Source of the DNA: Streptomyces sp. Sge12
GTDB lineage: Bacteria; Actinomycetota; Actinomycetes; Streptomycetales; Streptomycetaceae
NCBI RefSeq assembly: GCF_002080455.1
Contig: NZ_CP020555.1
Span: 2,542,001-2,606,000 of the forward strand
DNA length: 64,000 nt
Reading direction: 5' to 3'
In this document: positions 18,756 to 27,725 of the stretch, one piece after another
Position numbering within the stretch: the first letter of the stretch is position 1
Layout: each line of letters opens with the position of its first letter
Made by a program: the position numbers and the translations under genes
Notes under the pieces: generated by a model
Told to the model about the DNA's origin: nothing
Database searches by the model: none
The model's input: only the letters and a program-made list of their open reading frames with translations

Positions 18756-21700
18756 CCGGGGAGGGCGCGGCGAAAAGCCGCAGCCGGTGGGCGAGGGCGG
18801 CCGCCTCGCCGCGGCCGGTGACGCCCAGCTTCGCCAGGATGTTCGAGACGTGCACGCTCGCCGTCTTCGGGGAGATGAAGAGCTCCTCGGCGATCTTCCG
18901 GTTGGTGCTGCCGGCCGCCACCAGGCGCAGCACGTCCCGCTCGCGGCTGGTGAGCCCGAGCGCCTCGACCGGGTCGGCCTCCGAGACGGGCGGGCCGGCG
19001 GCCGGGGCGGCGGCGGTCAGCGGGAGCCGGGCGCGCTGCGCCAGCAGGGCCAGGTCCTCGCGCAGCCTGCGTGCGCCGATCCGCTCGGCGGTGGCGTAGG
19101 CCTCGCGGAGCAGGGCGGCCGCGGGATCCCGGTCACCGGCGGCCAGCAGGGCTTCCGCAAGCCGGTGGCAGGCCCTGGCCAGGAGGTACGGGCGCTCCAG
19201 CGGGCGGACGGCCTTCTCCACGGCGACCCAGTCGGCGAGGGTGTCCCGGGCCTCGGCCCGCAGCAGTTCGGCCCGAACGTACTCGGCGTGGGCGGTCCAC
19301 ACGGGGACCGGGGTGGCGAGGGAGCGGGCGGCGGTGCGCAGCACGGTCAGGGCGGCGTCGCGGCCGTCCTCGGCGGCGGGCAGCCCCCGGGCGTCCGCCT
19401 CGGCGGAGGCGGCGGCCAGCAGCAGCGGCCAGGCGTAGCGGTGCTGCCCGAGCGGGAATCCGTAGGCGGCGGCCGCGGACATCTCGGTGCGGACGTCCGC
19501 GATCCGGCTCTCGCTCGCGGCGATTCCGATCGCGAGCCGGTACAGCGGTATCCGGTGCTGGGGCTGGGTCTCGTGGGTGCCGAAGTGGGTGTGGGCCGCG
19601 GCGAGCCGGTGGGCCGCCTCGGTCAACTCGCCCCGCGCCAGGGCCAGGTGGGCCAGCCGTACGGAGGCGGAGCCGCGCGGGGCGGCGCTCTGGCCGACGA
19701 GCAGGGTGCGCCGGGCCGCCTCGGCGGCCTCGTCCCAGCGGCCGAGGCTGTACAGGCTCTCGGCCATGTTCCCGCAGACCCAGGCCTCGCTGTCCAGGAG
19801 CCGGGACCTGCGGACCAGTTCGACCCCTTGTTCGGCCAGTTCCACGGCTTCGCGGGACCGGCCCAGGCTTTCCAACTGAGAGGTGAGATTGATATGAGCA
19901 CGACCGGCCAGCATGGTGAGTCCGAGTGCCGCGGCCCGTTCCCCGACCGCCCGCATCTCGGCGAGGCCGCCCGGGGCGTCGCCGGAGTCGGTGAGCAGGG
20001 CGCCCACCGTGATGCGGGCATTGAGCTCGGTCTCCTCCGCGCCGACCATGCGCGCGTACTCGACCGCCCGTTCGGCGGCGGCGAGGTTGCCGGGGCCCGG
20101 CTTGTGGAGCATGCCCCAGCTCGCGGCCCTGACCAGGACCTCGGCGTGCACCTGGGACGGGGGCAGCCCCCGGACGAGGTCCTGCGCCCTGGCGATCTCC
20201 TCCCAGCCGTCGCCGCGCCCGAGGCCGGCGATGAGCCGGGATCGCTCGGTCCAGAACCAGGCGGCCCGCAGCGGGTCGCGGTCGTCCTCCAGTAGGCGCA
20301 GCGCCGTCTTCGTGATCTTCAGGGCGCGATCGCGTTCGCCGCCGTAGCGCGCCGCGACGGTCGCCTCGGCCAGCAGGTCGAGACGCTGGAGCGCGGTGGT
20401 GGCGGGGTCGCAGCCGCACGGAGGGTACACCTCGGTGTAGTCCGCCGGGCGGAGCGCCTCGCGGACCTCCTGGGGGGCACTGTCCCAGAGGTCCAGGCCC
20501 CGTTCCAGCAGACGCAGCTGCTCGGAGTAGGCGTGCCGGCGGCGGGCCGCGACGGATGCGGCGAGCACGGCGGGCAGTGCCTTGGCGGGGTCGTTCGCCT
20601 GGTACCAGTAGCTGGCCAGCCGGATGGCCCGTTCCTCGGCGCGGACCAGGGATCCGTCGGCCTCCATGGCCTCGGCGTAGCGGCGGTTGACGCGGGCCCG
20701 CTCGCCGGGCAGCAGGTCGTCGCTGACGGCCTCGCGGACCAGCGAGTGCCGGAAGCGGTAGCCGTCGCCGTCGGGGGTGGCGAGCAGGATGTTGGCCCCG
20801 ACCGCGGCCCGCAGCGCCTCGATCAGCTCGTCCTCGGAGAGCCCGGCGACGGCGCGCAGCAGCGGGTACTCCACGGTGGAGCCGCCCTCCGCGACGATGC
20901 GCACCAGGCTCTGGGTCTCGTCGGGGAGCACCTCGACGCGGACGAGGAGGAGGTCGCGCAGGGATTCGGTGAGTCCGGTGCGGCAGCCGCTCGCCCTGGA
21001 GGCGACGAGTTCCTCGACGAAGAAGGCGTTGCCGTCCGATCGGTCGAAGACGGAGTCGACGAACTCCTCGTCGGGCTGCGCCGCCAGGATGCCGGCGAGC
21101 TGGCGGCGCACCTCGGCCCGGTTGAAGCGGGACAGTTCGATGCGCTGGACGGTGCGGAGCCGGTCGAGTTCGGCGAGGAGCGGGCGCAGTGGGTGGCGCC
21201 GGTGCACATCGTCCGCGCGGTAGGTGGCGACGATGACGAGCCGGCCGCTGACGAGGGTGCGGAAGAGGTAGGAGAGCAGGTGCCGGGTGGAGGTGTCCGC
21301 CCAGTGCAGGTCCTCCAGGACGAGGACGACGGTGCGTTCGGCGGCGAGGCGCTCCAGCATCCGGGCCGTGAGTTCGAAGAGGCGTGCGGTGCTCTCCTCG
21401 TCGTGCGGGCCGCGCGGGGTGTCGCCGAGTTCGGGGAGGATCCGCGCGAGTTCGTCCTCCTGGCCGGCGGCGGCGGTGGCCAGCTCCTGGGGCAGCAGCC
21501 GGTGCAGGGTGCGCAGGGCCGTCGAGAACGGGGCGAAGGGAAGCCCCTCCGCCCCGATCTCCACACAGCCTCCGACCGCGACGACGGCGCCGCGGCGGTC
21601 CGCCTCGCAGAGGAACTCCTCGGTGAGGCGGGTCTTGCCGACTCCGGCCTCTCCCCCGATGAGCATCGCCTGCGGTTCCCGGCCCGCTGCGCGGGTCAGT

Positions 21701-21780
21701 GCGTCGGTGAGTACGGCCAGTTCGTCGGCTCGGCCGACGAACACCGGGCTGACAGATCTGGTCTCCACGCCGCCGAGCAT
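18718..21780 (-). CDS. Large ATP-binding LuxR-family regulator (LAL type)
   Basis: About 1020 residues. An N-terminal AAA/STAND NTPase has Walker A GGEAGVGKTRL (residues 42-52) and Walker B VVLVLEDLHWAD. A long helical TPR-like region (about 400-900) follows, then a C-terminal LuxR HTH (LTSRERDVLRLVAAGSTNRKIAEELFISPKTASVHVSNILAKLGV). Such LAL/MalT-like proteins activate transcription when a ligand promotes ATP-dependent oligomerisation. Start is ATG 21780 or, equally plausible, GTG 21768 (METRSVSPVFVGRADE); neither has a strong ribosome site. No target operon can be assigned; a small gene lies 59 bp upstream on the same strand. Confidence 0.9.
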   Translation of the reverse strand: MLGGVETRSVSPVFVGRADELAVLTDALTRAAGREPQAMLIGGEAGVGKTRLTEEFLCEADRRGAVVAVGGCVEIGAEGLPFAPFSTALRTLHRLLPQELATAAAGQEDELARILPELGDTPRGPHDEESTARLFELTARMLERLAAERTVVLVLEDLHWADTSTRHLLSYLFRTLVSGRLVIVATYRADDVHRRHPLRPLLAELDRLRTVQRIELSRFNRAEVRRQLAGILAAQPDEEFVDSVFDRSDGNAFFVEELVASRASGCRTGLTESLRDLLLVRVEVLPDETQSLVRIVAEGGSTVEYPLLRAVAGLSEDELIEALRAAVGANILLATPDGDGYRFRHSLVREAVSDDLLPGERARVNRRYAEAMEADGSLVRAEERAIRLASYWYQANDPAKALPAVLAASVAARRRHAYSEQLRLLERGLDLWDSAPQEVREALRPADYTEVYPPCGCDPATTALQRLDLLAEATVAARYGGERDRALKITKTALRLLEDDRDPLRAAWFWTERSRLIAGLGRGDGWEEIARAQDLVRGLPPSQVHAEVLVRAASWGMLHKPGPGNLAAAERAVEYARMVGAEETELNARITVGALLTDSGDAPGGLAEMRAVGERAAALGLTMLAGRAHINLTSQLESLGRSREAVELAEQGVELVRRSRLLDSEAWVCGNMAESLYSLGRWDEAAEAARRTLLVGQSAAPRGSASVRLAHLALARGELTEAAHRLAAAHTHFGTHETQPQHRIPLYRLAIGIAASESRIADVRTEMSAAAAYGFPLGQHRYAWPLLLAAASAEADARGLPAAEDGRDAALTVLRTAARSLATPVPVWTAHAEYVRAELLRAEARDTLADWVAVEKAVRPLERPYLLARACHRLAEALLAAGDRDPAAALLREAYATAERIGARRLREDLALLAQRARLPLTAAAPAAGPPVSEADPVEALGLTSRERDVLRLVAAGSTNRKIAEELFISPKTASVHVSNILAKLGVTGRGEAAALAHRLRLFAAPSPVSPRPEAARRGV

Positions 21781-21839
21781 CGCACAGACGTCCTGTCCGG
21801 CGGCACTCGCCGCCGGTGGGCTTCCCCTCACGCGCTGGT

Positions 21840-22031
21840 TCAGGCGGTACGCGGCGCGGAGCACGCGGAGCGGGTGAACCGGCTCCGGAACGCTCTCACC
21901 GGCCTTCGCGGTTCCTGGTTCGGTGAGGAGGCGCGGTGCGCCTCGCGTGCTGCCCGGGCCGTTCGGTATGCGGCCGCCTCGCGGATGAGGTCGGCGCTGC
22001 GGACGGCGGTGACGATCTCGTACTCGAACAT
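21840..22031 (-). CDS. Small hypothetical protein MFEYEIV family
   Basis: A 63-residue protein beginning MFEYEIVTAVRSADLIREAAAYR, followed by a basic Ala/Arg-rich half. Short proteins with an MFEYE(I/L) start and an ADLIREA helix recur in streptomycetes, so I regard it as real. GGGAG lies 6 nt before ATG 22031. It sits 59 bp upstream of the LAL gene on the same strand and may share its transcript. Function unknown. Confidence 0.7.
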   Translation of the reverse strand: MFEYEIVTAVRSADLIREAAAYRTARAAREAHRASSPNQEPRRPVRAFRSRFTRSACSAPRTA

Positions 22032-22142
22032 CTCGTGCTCCCTGGTCGCGTGTCTCGGGCACCTCGTTCGGTGTGATCCAAGATTCGCGCCCCAGCGGGT
22101 GCCGGCACATCGGTCGCATGCCGCATCTGCCCGGGGCAGGGG

Positions 22143-22193
22143 GCCTTAGTCCGGGGCCGTGGAGCCCCGGACCGGTCCGTGAGGACCTAAGGC
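22143..22193 (-). terminator. Terminator hairpin after small membrane protein gene
   Basis: GTCCGGGGC (22149-22157) pairs with GCCCCGGAC (22164-22172). An outer GCCTTAG/CTAAGGC pairing (22143-22149, 22187-22193) offers an alternative fold. It lies just beyond the stop at 22199. Confidence 0.65.
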
Positions 22194-22198
22194 ACTGC

Positions 22199-22795
22199 CT
22201 AGACGCCCGCGCCCGCTGCCTTGGGAACGGCGAGGAGGAGGTCGAAGTACATGAGTCCGAAGAGCAGCACGCCGAGGGCGCCGAGGCCGACGCCCGCCCA
22301 GGAGACGGCCCGCACCCAGGTGGGGAGGGTGCGCTCGGGGCTGCTGAAGGCGGGCAGGGCCAGCACGAAGGTGGCGATGATCAGAGCGAGGGCGGAGAAG
22401 ATGCCGTTCACCATCGCGGTGGTGTGCCACGGGTCGACGAACTGGGCGGCGATCTGCGCGTTGGCGTCGGCGGCCTGGGTCAGCTCCAGCCGGGCGGCGA
22501 CGCTGGCGCGCTCGGACACGATGCCCGCGACCCAGCTGCCGCTGAGGGCGACGACGCCGAGACCCGCGGCGACGATCCCGAAGGCGGCGGACCCGACGTG
22601 GCTCGGCGGGGCGTCCTCGGCCTCGTCGTCGGCGAACGCCTCGTCGTCGTCCAGGTCCGTGTCGGAGGCCTCGCCGGTGACCGCGGAGTCTGCTTCGGCC
22701 TCGGCCGGCTGGGCGGGGGTCTCGGCCTTTTCGAGGTCGACCGGGTTGGTGTCCGCCTCGGCGGCGTTCGGGGCGGGGGTCTTCGTGGTGTCCAT
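22199..22795 (-). CDS. Hypothetical membrane protein with acidic N-terminal tail
   Basis: 198 residues; not recognised. Residues 1-65 are acidic and probably disordered (DTDLDDDEAFADDEAEDAPP). Three hydrophobic segments follow (about 70-90, 120-145, 157-185), with the loop PAFSSPERTLPTW between the last two. ATG 22795 (MDTTKTPAPNAAEAD) was chosen as the first sensible start; the ribosome site is weak. The downstream hairpin at 22143-22193 ends the unit, so it looks monocistronic. It lies between the LAL regulator and the MMPL exporter without obvious link to either. Confidence 0.75.
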   Translation of the reverse strand: MDTTKTPAPNAAEADTNPVDLEKAETPAQPAEAEADSAVTGEASDTDLDDDEAFADDEAEDAPPSHVGSAAFGIVAAGLGVVALSGSWVAGIVSERASVAARLELTQAADANAQIAAQFVDPWHTTAMVNGIFSALALIIATFVLALPAFSSPERTLPTWVRAVSWAGVGLGALGVLLFGLMYFDLLLAVPKAAGAGV

Positions 22796-22856
22796 GCGGG
22801 GCACCGTAGGCGCCCTGTCTGAGATTTTTCTGAGAATCCGCGGGGCCGTGGCCGGA

Positions 22857-25118
22857 TCAGCGGGAGGCGGTGGCGGGTTCCGCGCCGTCCGGGTTCGCGG
22901 CCGGGTTCGCGGCCGGGTCCGCGGCGGGCCGCTGCCTCGGAAGTGCCACGTGGGGGCGGTGTTCGGGAGGCTCGATGCTGATCCGGGGCAGGCGCCGGTC
23001 GAGCCAGGCCGGCAGCCACCAGTTGGCCCCGCCGAGCATGTGCATCAGGGCCGGGACGAGGAGGGTGCGCAGCACGAAGGCGTCGAGGGCCACGGCCGCG
23101 GCGAGCGCGATGCCGAACATCGCGATGATCCGGTCGCCGCTCAGGACGAAGGCCAGGAAGACGGAGATCATGATGACGGCGGCGGAGTTGATGACCCGGC
23201 TGGTCTCGGCGAGTCCCACGCGCACGGCCCGCCGGTTGTCACCGGTCGCCAGCCACTCCTCGTACATCCGGCTGACGAGGAAGACCTGGTAGTCCATCGA
23301 CAGTCCGAACAGGACGGACACCATGATCACGGGCAGGAAGGGTTCGATGGGGCCGGCGCTGCCCAGGCCCAGCAGCTCACTGCCCCAGCCCCACTGGAAG
23401 ACCGCGACCACGACGCCGAAGGAGGAGGCGACGGCGGCGACGTTCATGGCCGCCGCTTTGAGGGGGATGCCGATGGACCGGAAGGCCAGCAGCAGGAGCA
23501 CGCAGCCGAGGGCGATGACCACGCCGACGAAGAGCGGCAGCTTCCCGATGATGACCTCGGCGAAGTCGTCGTAGGCGGCCGTCACACCGCCGACGTGGAC
23601 CTCCATGGAGTTGCCCTGCCCGGCCCCGGGGATGACGTCCCGGCGGAGCGTGTCGACGAGGTCGCTCGTGGCCCGGGACTGCGGTGCGGAGTCGGGTACG
23701 ACGGTGAAGACGGCGGTGTCGCCGCTGCGGTTGAGGACCGCGGGCCCGGTGGAGGCGACGCCCTCGGTACTGCGCAGCGCCTGCGCCAGCCGGTCCACGG
23801 CGAGCCGGTCGCCGGCGCCGTCCAGCCGGGCCACGACGGTGAGAGGGCCGTTGGTGCCGGGGCCGAATCCCTCCGCCAGCAGGTCGTAGGCCTGCCGGGT
23901 GGTGGAGCCGGCCGGATTGTTGCCCTGGTCGGAGGTGCCCAGGTGGAGGGAGAGGGTGGGCAGGGCCAGCACCACCATGACGGCGGTGGCGACCACGCCC
24001 AGCAGCTTGGGGTGCCGCTCGACGAAGGAGGACCAGCGGGCGGCGAATCCGGAGGTGTGCTCGGGCCGCGGTCCCTCGGCGGCGAGCCTGCGGCGCTCGC
24101 GGCGCGAGAGGGCGCGCATGCCGATGTACGAGAGGAGGGCGGGCAGCAGGGTGACCGAGGCGGCGACCGTCAGGACCACCGTCACGGAGGCCGCTATCGC
24201 CACGCCGTTGAGGAAGTTGAGCCGCAGCACCAGCATGCCGAGAAGCGCGATGCAGACGGTCGCACCGGCGAAGACGACGGCCCGGCCGGTGGTGGCGACG
24301 GCGTTCGCGGCCGCCTCCTGGACGGTGCTGCCGCGCGCCAGGCCCTTGCGGTGCCGGGTGACGATGAACAGCGCGTAGTCGATGCCCACGCCGAGGCCGA
24401 TGAGGGTGCCGAGCATCGGGGCGAAGTCGGCGACCGGCATCGCGTGGCCGAGGAGGGTGATGCCGAAATAGGCGGTGCCCACGCTGACCAGGGCGGTCGC
24501 GATGGGCAGCAGGCTCGCGGCGAGCGAGCCGAAGGCGAGGAAGAGCACCAGGGCCGCGACGGCGACGCCGATGACCTCGGCGAGGTGCGCGGTGGGGGCC
24601 TCGGTGAGCTGGATGGCCCGGCCGCCCAGTTCGACCTGGAGTCCGCCGGCTTCGGTGGTGGCGTTCTTCGCCGCGTCGACCACCGCCCTGGCCTGCGCCT
24701 TGGGTACGGAGTCCGCCTGTTCGTCGAAGGTCACCACGGCGTAGGCGGTCCGCCCGTCGGGACTGATCCGTGCGGCGTTCTCGGGGCCCGGGCCGTAGGG
24801 GCCGGCGACCGATCCGACGCCGGGGAGTTCGGCGACGGCGTCGAGGGCCCGGGTCATGCGCTGCTCGATGTCCGGGGTGCGCACGTTCTGCCGGTCCGGG
24901 GCCCGCCACACGATGGTGTCGGTGTCGCCGCCCTGGCCGTGGAAGCCCTCGCGCAGGAGGGCGTTCGCCCGGCCGGACTCGGTGCCGGGGACCTCGTAGT
25001 TGTTGGAGAACGCCGATCCGGCGGTCACTGCGGCAGCCGCGGTCCCGCCGAGTGCGAGCAGCCAGATGAGCACGGCGAAGAGACGGTGGCGCATGCACCA
25101 GCGTGCGATTACAGCCAA
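22857..25118 (-). CDS. MMPL/RND-family membrane transporter
   Basis: A 753-residue MmpL/ActII-3-like RND exporter with two repeats of one TMS, a large extracytoplasmic loop and five TMS. TMS1 is LFAVLIWLLALGGTAAAA. The proton-relay region shows GVGIDYALFIVTRHRKGLA (first half) and FGLSMDYQVFLVSRMYEEWLA (second half), the typical GxxxDY motifs. Start is TTG 25118, supported by GGGAG 8 nt upstream. The C-terminal tail is Pro/Ala-rich. Substrates of this family include lipids, siderophores and antibiotics; none can be assigned here, and no dedicated regulator is adjacent. Confidence 0.93.
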   Translation of the reverse strand: MAVIARWCMRHRLFAVLIWLLALGGTAAAAVTAGSAFSNNYEVPGTESGRANALLREGFHGQGGDTDTIVWRAPDRQNVRTPDIEQRMTRALDAVAELPGVGSVAGPYGPGPENAARISPDGRTAYAVVTFDEQADSVPKAQARAVVDAAKNATTEAGGLQVELGGRAIQLTEAPTAHLAEVIGVAVAALVLFLAFGSLAASLLPIATALVSVGTAYFGITLLGHAMPVADFAPMLGTLIGLGVGIDYALFIVTRHRKGLARGSTVQEAAANAVATTGRAVVFAGATVCIALLGMLVLRLNFLNGVAIAASVTVVLTVAASVTLLPALLSYIGMRALSRRERRRLAAEGPRPEHTSGFAARWSSFVERHPKLLGVVATAVMVVLALPTLSLHLGTSDQGNNPAGSTTRQAYDLLAEGFGPGTNGPLTVVARLDGAGDRLAVDRLAQALRSTEGVASTGPAVLNRSGDTAVFTVVPDSAPQSRATSDLVDTLRRDVIPGAGQGNSMEVHVGGVTAAYDDFAEVIIGKLPLFVGVVIALGCVLLLLAFRSIGIPLKAAAMNVAAVASSFGVVVAVFQWGWGSELLGLGSAGPIEPFLPVIMVSVLFGLSMDYQVFLVSRMYEEWLATGDNRRAVRVGLAETSRVINSAAVIMISVFLAFVLSGDRIIAMFGIALAAAVALDAFVLRTLLVPALMHMLGGANWWLPAWLDRRLPRISIEPPEHRPHVALPRQRPAADPAANPAANPDGAEPATASR

Positions 25119-25205
25119 CGGACGTGCTCCCTGGTGGTTCGGATCTTTACCGGGAGTCAGCCCGCCGCAAAGAACGCATGAACGCGTGAAGGCCCGGCCG
25201 AGGGG

Positions 25206-25224
25206 CCCGGGGGATCACCCCGGG
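25206..25224 (-). terminator. Hairpin after cupin gene
   Basis: CCCGGGG (25206-25212), loop GATCA, CCCCGGG (25218-25224), about 75 nt beyond the cupin stop. Confidence 0.6.
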
Positions 25225-25299
25225 AGGGTTCGGCCCAGATGGTCTACACCCTCCACGATCTCAGCGTTTCGTGATCGTTGGCCCTATTCGTGTGCATTG

Positions 25300-25716
25300 T
25301 CACAGCGCCGGCCGACCCGACTGCGCGGCCTCCCACTGCTCTTGGGGCTCGTCCACCCGGTAGCCGGGGATCGAGGGCCAGCGGACGGTGAGGACCACGG
25401 CGTCCTCCTCCGCGTACCAGGAGTGGTCGACGCCGCGCCCCCACAGCACGTAGTCCCCCTGCTCGGCGAGGACGACGGTACGCCCCGGGAACTCCAGCCG
25501 GAAGCGGCCGCTGATCAGCACCAGCAGCGCGGTGCGCTTCTCGGCGGTCGCCCACCGCTCCCGCTCGTCGCCCTTGGGGTGGACACCCCATTTGATCTCG
25601 ACGTCCTCGCTGTGGCGGGGATCGGAGGGGTCCTTGAAGTGGCCCAGGAGCCAGCCGCGGTCGGCGGCGGCGTCGGGGGTGGCCTTACCGGTGTAGATGG
25701 CGGAGTCGTGATTCAC
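25300..25716 (-). CDS. Cupin-like domain protein (signal-peptidase-I-like annotation group)
   Basis: 138 residues with a single cupin-like beta-barrel: RTALLVLISGRFRLEFPGRTVVLAEQGDYVLWGRGVDHSWYAEEDAVVLTVRWPS, with the conserved Gly turn and a late His in VDHSWYAEED. Similar actinobacterial proteins are often mislabelled signal peptidase I; nothing here looks like a peptidase. GTG 25716 gives MNHDSAIYTGKATPDAAADRGWLLGHF, the usual beginning; no clear ribosome site, so possibly leaderless. It is divergent from a GNAT gene 56 bp away. Ligand unknown. Confidence 0.85.
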   Translation of the reverse strand: MNHDSAIYTGKATPDAAADRGWLLGHFKDPSDPRHSEDVEIKWGVHPKGDERERWATAEKRTALLVLISGRFRLEFPGRTVVLAEQGDYVLWGRGVDHSWYAEEDAVVLTVRWPSIPGYRVDEPQEQWEAAQSGRPAL

Positions 25717-25772
25717 GCAGGTGAGGCTAATGCAGTTGTCGTGACCGCCCGGACCCTGGTGAGCTGGGGGCC

Positions 25773-26576
25773 ATGACGATCGATCTTGATGAACTGATGA
25801 AGGTGCGGGCCCACTTCGACGCCGAGGTGCGCGAGGGTGCACAGGCGGACGCCCCGCACGCGAGCGTGGAGCGCGCGGGAGCCGTCGTACGGCACTCGGT
25901 GTCCGGGCTCGGGTGGAACGGCGTGCTGTGGTCGGACCTCGACGAGGAGACGGCGGACGCGGAGATTGCGGCGCAGGTGGCCTTCTTCGAGGGGCGCGGC
26001 GCTCCGGAGTTCGAGTGGAAGCTGTACGGCCACGACCGGCCGGCGGACCTCGGCGACCGGCTGCGCGCGGCGGGCTTCGTGCCGGAGCCGCCCGAGACGC
26101 TGATGGTGGGCCTGACGTCCGAGCTCGCGAAGCTGCCGGTGGAGCCGCCGGAGGGCATCACGCTGCGGGTGGTGACGGACGAGGCCGGCGTCGACCTGAT
26201 GATGGAGGTCCATGCGGGCGCCTTCGGGACGGAGCGGCCGCGGATCCGGGAGCAGCTGCTCAGCAGGTTGCGCGAGGAGCCGGAGACCATCGCCGCTGTG
26301 CTCGCGATGGCGGGCGACACCCCGGTGAGCGCGGCCCGGATGGAGATGCGGCCGGGCAAGGCCTTCGCGGGCCTGTGGGGCGGCGGTACGGTCCCGCAGT
26401 GGCGCGGCCGCGGCATCTACCGGCTGCTGGTGGCCCACCGCGCCCGCGTGGCGGCGGAGCTCGGCATCCCGTACCTCCAGGTCGACGCGTCGGACGACAG
26501 CCGTCCGATCCTGGAGCGCCTGGGCTTCGGGGTGTTGGGCGTGACGGTGCCGTACCTGTGGACCGCCGCCTCGTAG
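25773..26576 (+). CDS. GNAT-family N-acetyltransferase (tandem fold)
   Basis: 267 residues. The C-terminal half is a GNAT domain with the acetyl-CoA loop VPQWRGRGIYRLLVAHRARV and LQVDASDDSRPILERLGF near the end. The N-terminal half (1-110) looks like a degenerate first GNAT fold (EFEWKLYGHDRPADLGDRLRAAGF). ATG 25773 has GGGGG just upstream. The acceptor substrate is unknown. It is followed 58 bp later by a DinB-like gene on the same strand, possibly one transcript. Confidence 0.88.
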   Translation: MTIDLDELMKVRAHFDAEVREGAQADAPHASVERAGAVVRHSVSGLGWNGVLWSDLDEETADAEIAAQVAFFEGRGAPEFEWKLYGHDRPADLGDRLRAAGFVPEPPETLMVGLTSELAKLPVEPPEGITLRVVTDEAGVDLMMEVHAGAFGTERPRIREQLLSRLREEPETIAAVLAMAGDTPVSAARMEMRPGKAFAGLWGGGTVPQWRGRGIYRLLVAHRARVAAELGIPYLQVDASDDSRPILERLGFGVLGVTVPYLWTAAS

Positions 26577-26634
26577 CGCAGCGGTCCGCGCCGCCGGGTT
26601 CCCCCGCCTCGCAGCAACCGGCAGGATCGTGACC

Positions 26635-27135
26635 ATGGAACGCATCAGCCCGCCCCTGACCGGCGACGAACGCGAGACCCTCCGGACCTTCCTCGACTAC
26701 CACCGGGCCACTCTCGCCCTGAAGTGCGAGGGCCTGGGCGACGAGGAACTGCGCCGCTCCTCGATGCCGCCCTCCACCCTGTCCCTGCTGGGGCTGGTCC
26801 GGCACATGGCCGAGGTCGAGAGGCACTGGTTCCGCCGCGTCGTCGACGGACAGGACCTCCCGCACCTGTGGTCGGACACCCACGACTTCCAGGCGGCCTA
26901 CGACGCCTCCGACTGCACCCGCGCCGAGGCCTTCGCGGCCTGGGAGGGCGAGGTCGCACACGCCCGCCGCATCGAGGCCGCCGCCGAGTCCCTGGACGTG
27001 ACCGCGTACGTGCCGAGCTGGAAGGAGGAGGCCTCGCTGCGCCTGGTGATGCTCCACCTCATCCACGAGTACGCCCGCCACAACGGGCACGCCGACTTCC
27101 TCCGCGAGGGGATCGACGGCACCACCGGCGCCTGA
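26635..27135 (+). CDS. DinB-family protein (DUF664)
   Basis: 166 residues of the DinB four-helix bundle group, related to bacillithiol/mycothiol-dependent transferases. Putative metal ligands are the His of LVRHMAEVERHWF and the His residues of LHLIHEYARHNGHADFLRE. ATG 26635 is preferred to the in-frame GTG 26629 because AGGA lies 8 nt before it. Actinobacteria use mycothiol, so a thiol-transferase role is possible but not shown. Confidence 0.9.
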   Translation: MERISPPLTGDERETLRTFLDYHRATLALKCEGLGDEELRRSSMPPSTLSLLGLVRHMAEVERHWFRRVVDGQDLPHLWSDTHDFQAAYDASDCTRAEAFAAWEGEVAHARRIEAAAESLDVTAYVPSWKEEASLRLVMLHLIHEYARHNGHADFLREGIDGTTGA

Positions 27136-27343
27136 AGGGCTCCGAGCTGGGAGAACGGCTCCAGCGGGTGCGTGCGGCAGAGGGCTGCTCTAGCGTCGGA
27201 CGAAGGAGGGGATTCCCTGCCGAGCCGGTCCGGGCCCGGGGACCCGGCCCCTGCGGCCGCGGTCGGACCGTGTGCGCTCGGCGCTGTTGTGCGCGGATCC
27301 GGCACCTGAAGGTCCCGGGCCGCGCGACGATCCCGGAGAGCAG

Positions 27344-27625
27344 GTGCGTCCCATGCGCACGTCGACCCGTATCGCAGGTGTCCTCAGCGGCCTGACCCTC
27401 GTACTCGGTGGCGCGGCCTTCGCGGCCCCCGCCGCCCACGCGGACGTCTCGGCCTGCATCAACCAGGTCGAGCGGGAACTACAGGGCGGCGAGGCCCCGG
27501 AGTCCGTCCGGGCGGCGTGTTCCGCCGGGTACTCCGGTCAGCACGAGCAGTGCGTGAGCGGACTGACCAAGGGCGGTGTGACCAACGGGACCGCGGTGAG
27601 CGCCTGCAAGGTGTCCGCCCAGTAG
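27344..27625 (+). CDS. Small secreted cysteine-containing protein
   Basis: About 93 residues: a Sec signal peptide (RIAGVLSGLTLVLGGAAFAAPAAHA, cleavage after AHA) and a mature chain of about 60 residues with four cysteines (SACINQ, RAACSAG, HEQCVSG, VSACKVS), probably two disulfides. Not recognised. Start is GTG 27344 (GGAG 7-8 nt upstream) or the in-frame ATG 27353. The 208 bp before it hold no other gene. A strong hairpin follows. Function unknown. Confidence 0.75.
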   Translation: MRPMRTSTRIAGVLSGLTLVLGGAAFAAPAAHADVSACINQVERELQGGEAPESVRAACSAGYSGQHEQCVSGLTKGGVTNGTAVSACKVSAQ

Positions 27626-27676
27626 CCGGCTCGGGCCGCCGCGCTCACGCCGAGCGACCGCCGGGATCCCGCCGGG

Positions 27677-27703
27677 CCGGTCCTGATCGCCGATCAGGAC
27701 CGG
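27677..27703. terminator. Perfect 12-bp hairpin between convergent genes
   Basis: CCGGTCCTGATC (27677-27688), loop GCC, exact complement 27692-27703. It lies between the secreted-protein stop and the stop of the minus-strand GNAT gene. Extra GGCGATCA copies follow at 27702 and 27713. Confidence 0.8.
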
Positions 27704-27725
27704 CGATCAAGCCGGCGATCAGGGA

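Noticed and set aside
21781..22198. A plus-strand gene across the LAL upstream region
   Set aside because: Open plus-strand frames here continue the antisense of the LAL gene; the minus-strand MFEYE protein has a good ribosome site and is preferred.
25718..25736. Possible second iron box (minus-strand TTAGCCTCACCT) between cupin and GNAT genes
   Set aside because: Only one half matches the consensus; about 12 of 19 positions, too weak beside the near-perfect site at 29708.
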